The translations under genes and the position numbers were made by a program. Under the pieces are notes generated by a model. The model was not told the origin of the DNA. It saw nothing but the letters and a program-made list of their open reading frames with translations, and searched no databases. A stretch of 7,196 nucleotides of DNA. Origin: Phycisphaerales bacterium (GTDB lineage Bacteria; Planctomycetota; Phycisphaerae; SM23-33). The stretch covers positions 37,262 through 44,457 of the forward strand of contig DNAS01000100.1 in NCBI GenBank assembly GCA_003485185.1, read 5' to 3'. Positions 6,466-7,196 of the stretch are shown piece after piece; the stretch's first letter is position 1, and each line of letters opens with the position of its first letter.

Positions 6466-6493
6466 GAACGGCACGGCGTTGCACGTTGGGCAT
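6453..6493. repeat. Inverted repeat with possible cruciform or hairpin, lemA-htpX spacer
   Basis: The arms ATGCCCAA (6453-6460) and TTGGGCAT (6486-6493) pair perfectly over 8 bp. Inside lies a second stem, AACG (6467-6470) with CGTT (6477-6480), around a 6-base loop. The gaps between the stems are nearly symmetric (6 and 5 bases). No T-run follows, so it is not a typical terminator. It may influence mRNA processing between lemA and the protease gene. Confidence 0.55.
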
Positions 6494-6520
6494 GGGTGAG
6501 TGTCTCTTCCTGGAGTTCCT

Positions 6521-7196
6521 GTGCCTGTTGAAACCTTCCATACCCTGATCGCCCGCAACAAGCGGAACAGCGCGATCCTGATCGCCGCGTTCCTGTTGTT
6601 CTTCGTGGGCATGGGGCTGCTGATCGGATACGTGCTGGCTGGGTTCTGGGGCGCCGACAGGCCCCACGGAAGGATGACCGGGACCCGCGAGCGCGACCGG
6701 CAGGTATACGAGGTTCGCCAGGCGCAGCAGGTGGAGAACGCCCGTTGGACGTGGGGCATTTCCGTGGCGGCCGGCGCGGCCGGCGTGGCGTTCCTCCTGA
6801 CGCTGGGCAGCTACTACGGCGGGCAGTCCGTCCTGCTGGGCATGAGCCGGGCGAGGCAAATCACCAAAGCCGACGATCCCCAACTGTTCAACGTGGTCGA
6901 GGAGATGTGCCTGGCAGGGGGGCTGCCCCTGCCGAAAATCTACCTCATCGACGACACGGCGATGAACGCCTTCGCCACGGGACGCGATCCCAAGCACGCA
7001 GCCGTCGCCATCACCACCGGCCTGCGCAGCCGCCTCAGTCGCGACGAACTCCAGGGCGTCATGGCCCACGAACTCAGCCACGTTCGCCACTACGACATCC
7101 TGTACGCCACGCTGGTGGCCGTGCTGGTCGGCACGCTGGTGATCCTGTGCGACGTGTTCCTGCGGAGCCTGCGTTTCGGCGGGGGCGGGCGGCGGC
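6521..7196 (+). CDS. htpX: HtpX-like M48 membrane zinc metalloprotease, 3'-truncated by window edge
   Basis: This is the N-terminal 225 residues of an M48 (HtpX/Ste24-type) protease, an inner-membrane enzyme that degrades damaged membrane proteins; the gene runs off the window. It starts at GTG 6521 with GGAG 5 bases upstream. A first membrane helix (about residues 18-40) and a second (about 78-95) are joined by a polar loop of about 35 residues rich in Arg and Gln. A cytosolic segment follows (KADDPQLFNVVEEMCLAGGLPLPKIYLID, residues about 116-144) and then the family's NAFATGRDPKHAAVAITTGL. The zinc motif HELSH is at residues 183-187 (bases 7067-7081), in the context VMAHELSHVRHYD. A third helix (about 193-211) precedes a Gly-rich linker where the window ends. 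It follows lemA in the common lemA-htpX arrangement. The third zinc ligand lies beyond the window. Confidence 0.9.
   Translation, partial: MPVETFHTLIARNKRNSAILIAAFLLFFVGMGLLIGYVLAGFWGADRPHGRMTGTRERDRQVYEVRQAQQVENARWTWGISVAAGAAGVAFLLTLGSYYGGQSVLLGMSRARQITKADDPQLFNVVEEMCLAGGLPLPKIYLIDDTAMNAFATGRDPKHAAVAITTGLRSRLSRDELQGVMAHELSHVRHYDILYATLVAVLVGTLVILCDVFLRSLRFGGGGRR

Noticed and set aside
6422..7090. Minus-strand open frame of 222 codons opposite the HtpX-like gene
   Set aside because: The plus strand encodes M48 family sequence including HELSH; the minus frame's ending is just translation of the heptamer repeat.

Overview
This 7.2 kb window is GC-rich, densely coded bacterial chromosome with a Gram-negative flavour: it carries a sedoheptulose-7-phosphate isomerase of the kind used for LPS heptose. 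The mix of a formylglycine-type sulfatase, a MutS2 ATPase, a LemA/M48 protease pair and a spacer of AATGCCC-type heptamers is what I would expect from a planctomycete or a related PVC-group bacterium. That assignment is an inference from gene content; no rRNA or other phylogenetic marker is present.

Layout: (1) Bases 1-1254, plus strand: the 3' part of gmhA overlaps by 8 bases a soluble family-2 glycosyltransferase, and a hairpin terminator starts on the last base of the stop codon. (2) Bases 1255-1448: a convergent intergenic region with a second, strong plus-strand terminator about 100 bases further on. It is either a tandem terminator or the end of a small untitled RNA. (3) Bases 1449-5702, minus strand: an arylsulfatase-type enzyme (4083-5702) lies upstream of a MutS2-family ATPase (1449-4001). 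Each has its own recognisable promoter. (4) Bases 5703-5873: a compact divergent promoter region. (5) Bases 5874-7196, plus strand: lemA followed by an HtpX-like membrane metalloprotease that runs off the window. A spacer with a 7-base tandem repeat and an inverted repeat separates them.

The genes form three functional blocks: sugar/envelope metabolism (gmhA plus glycosyltransferase), a sulfatase next to a MutS2 protein, and the widely conserved lemA-htpX membrane quality-control pair. I see no defence system, mobile element, CRISPR array, tRNA or rRNA. The most unusual item is the MutS2 protein. It has an intact ATPase but no C-terminal Smr domain; instead it carries three diverged copies of the small KOW-like beta domain, separated by helical and His/Arg/Pro-rich linkers. 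No convincing new multi-gene system is present.
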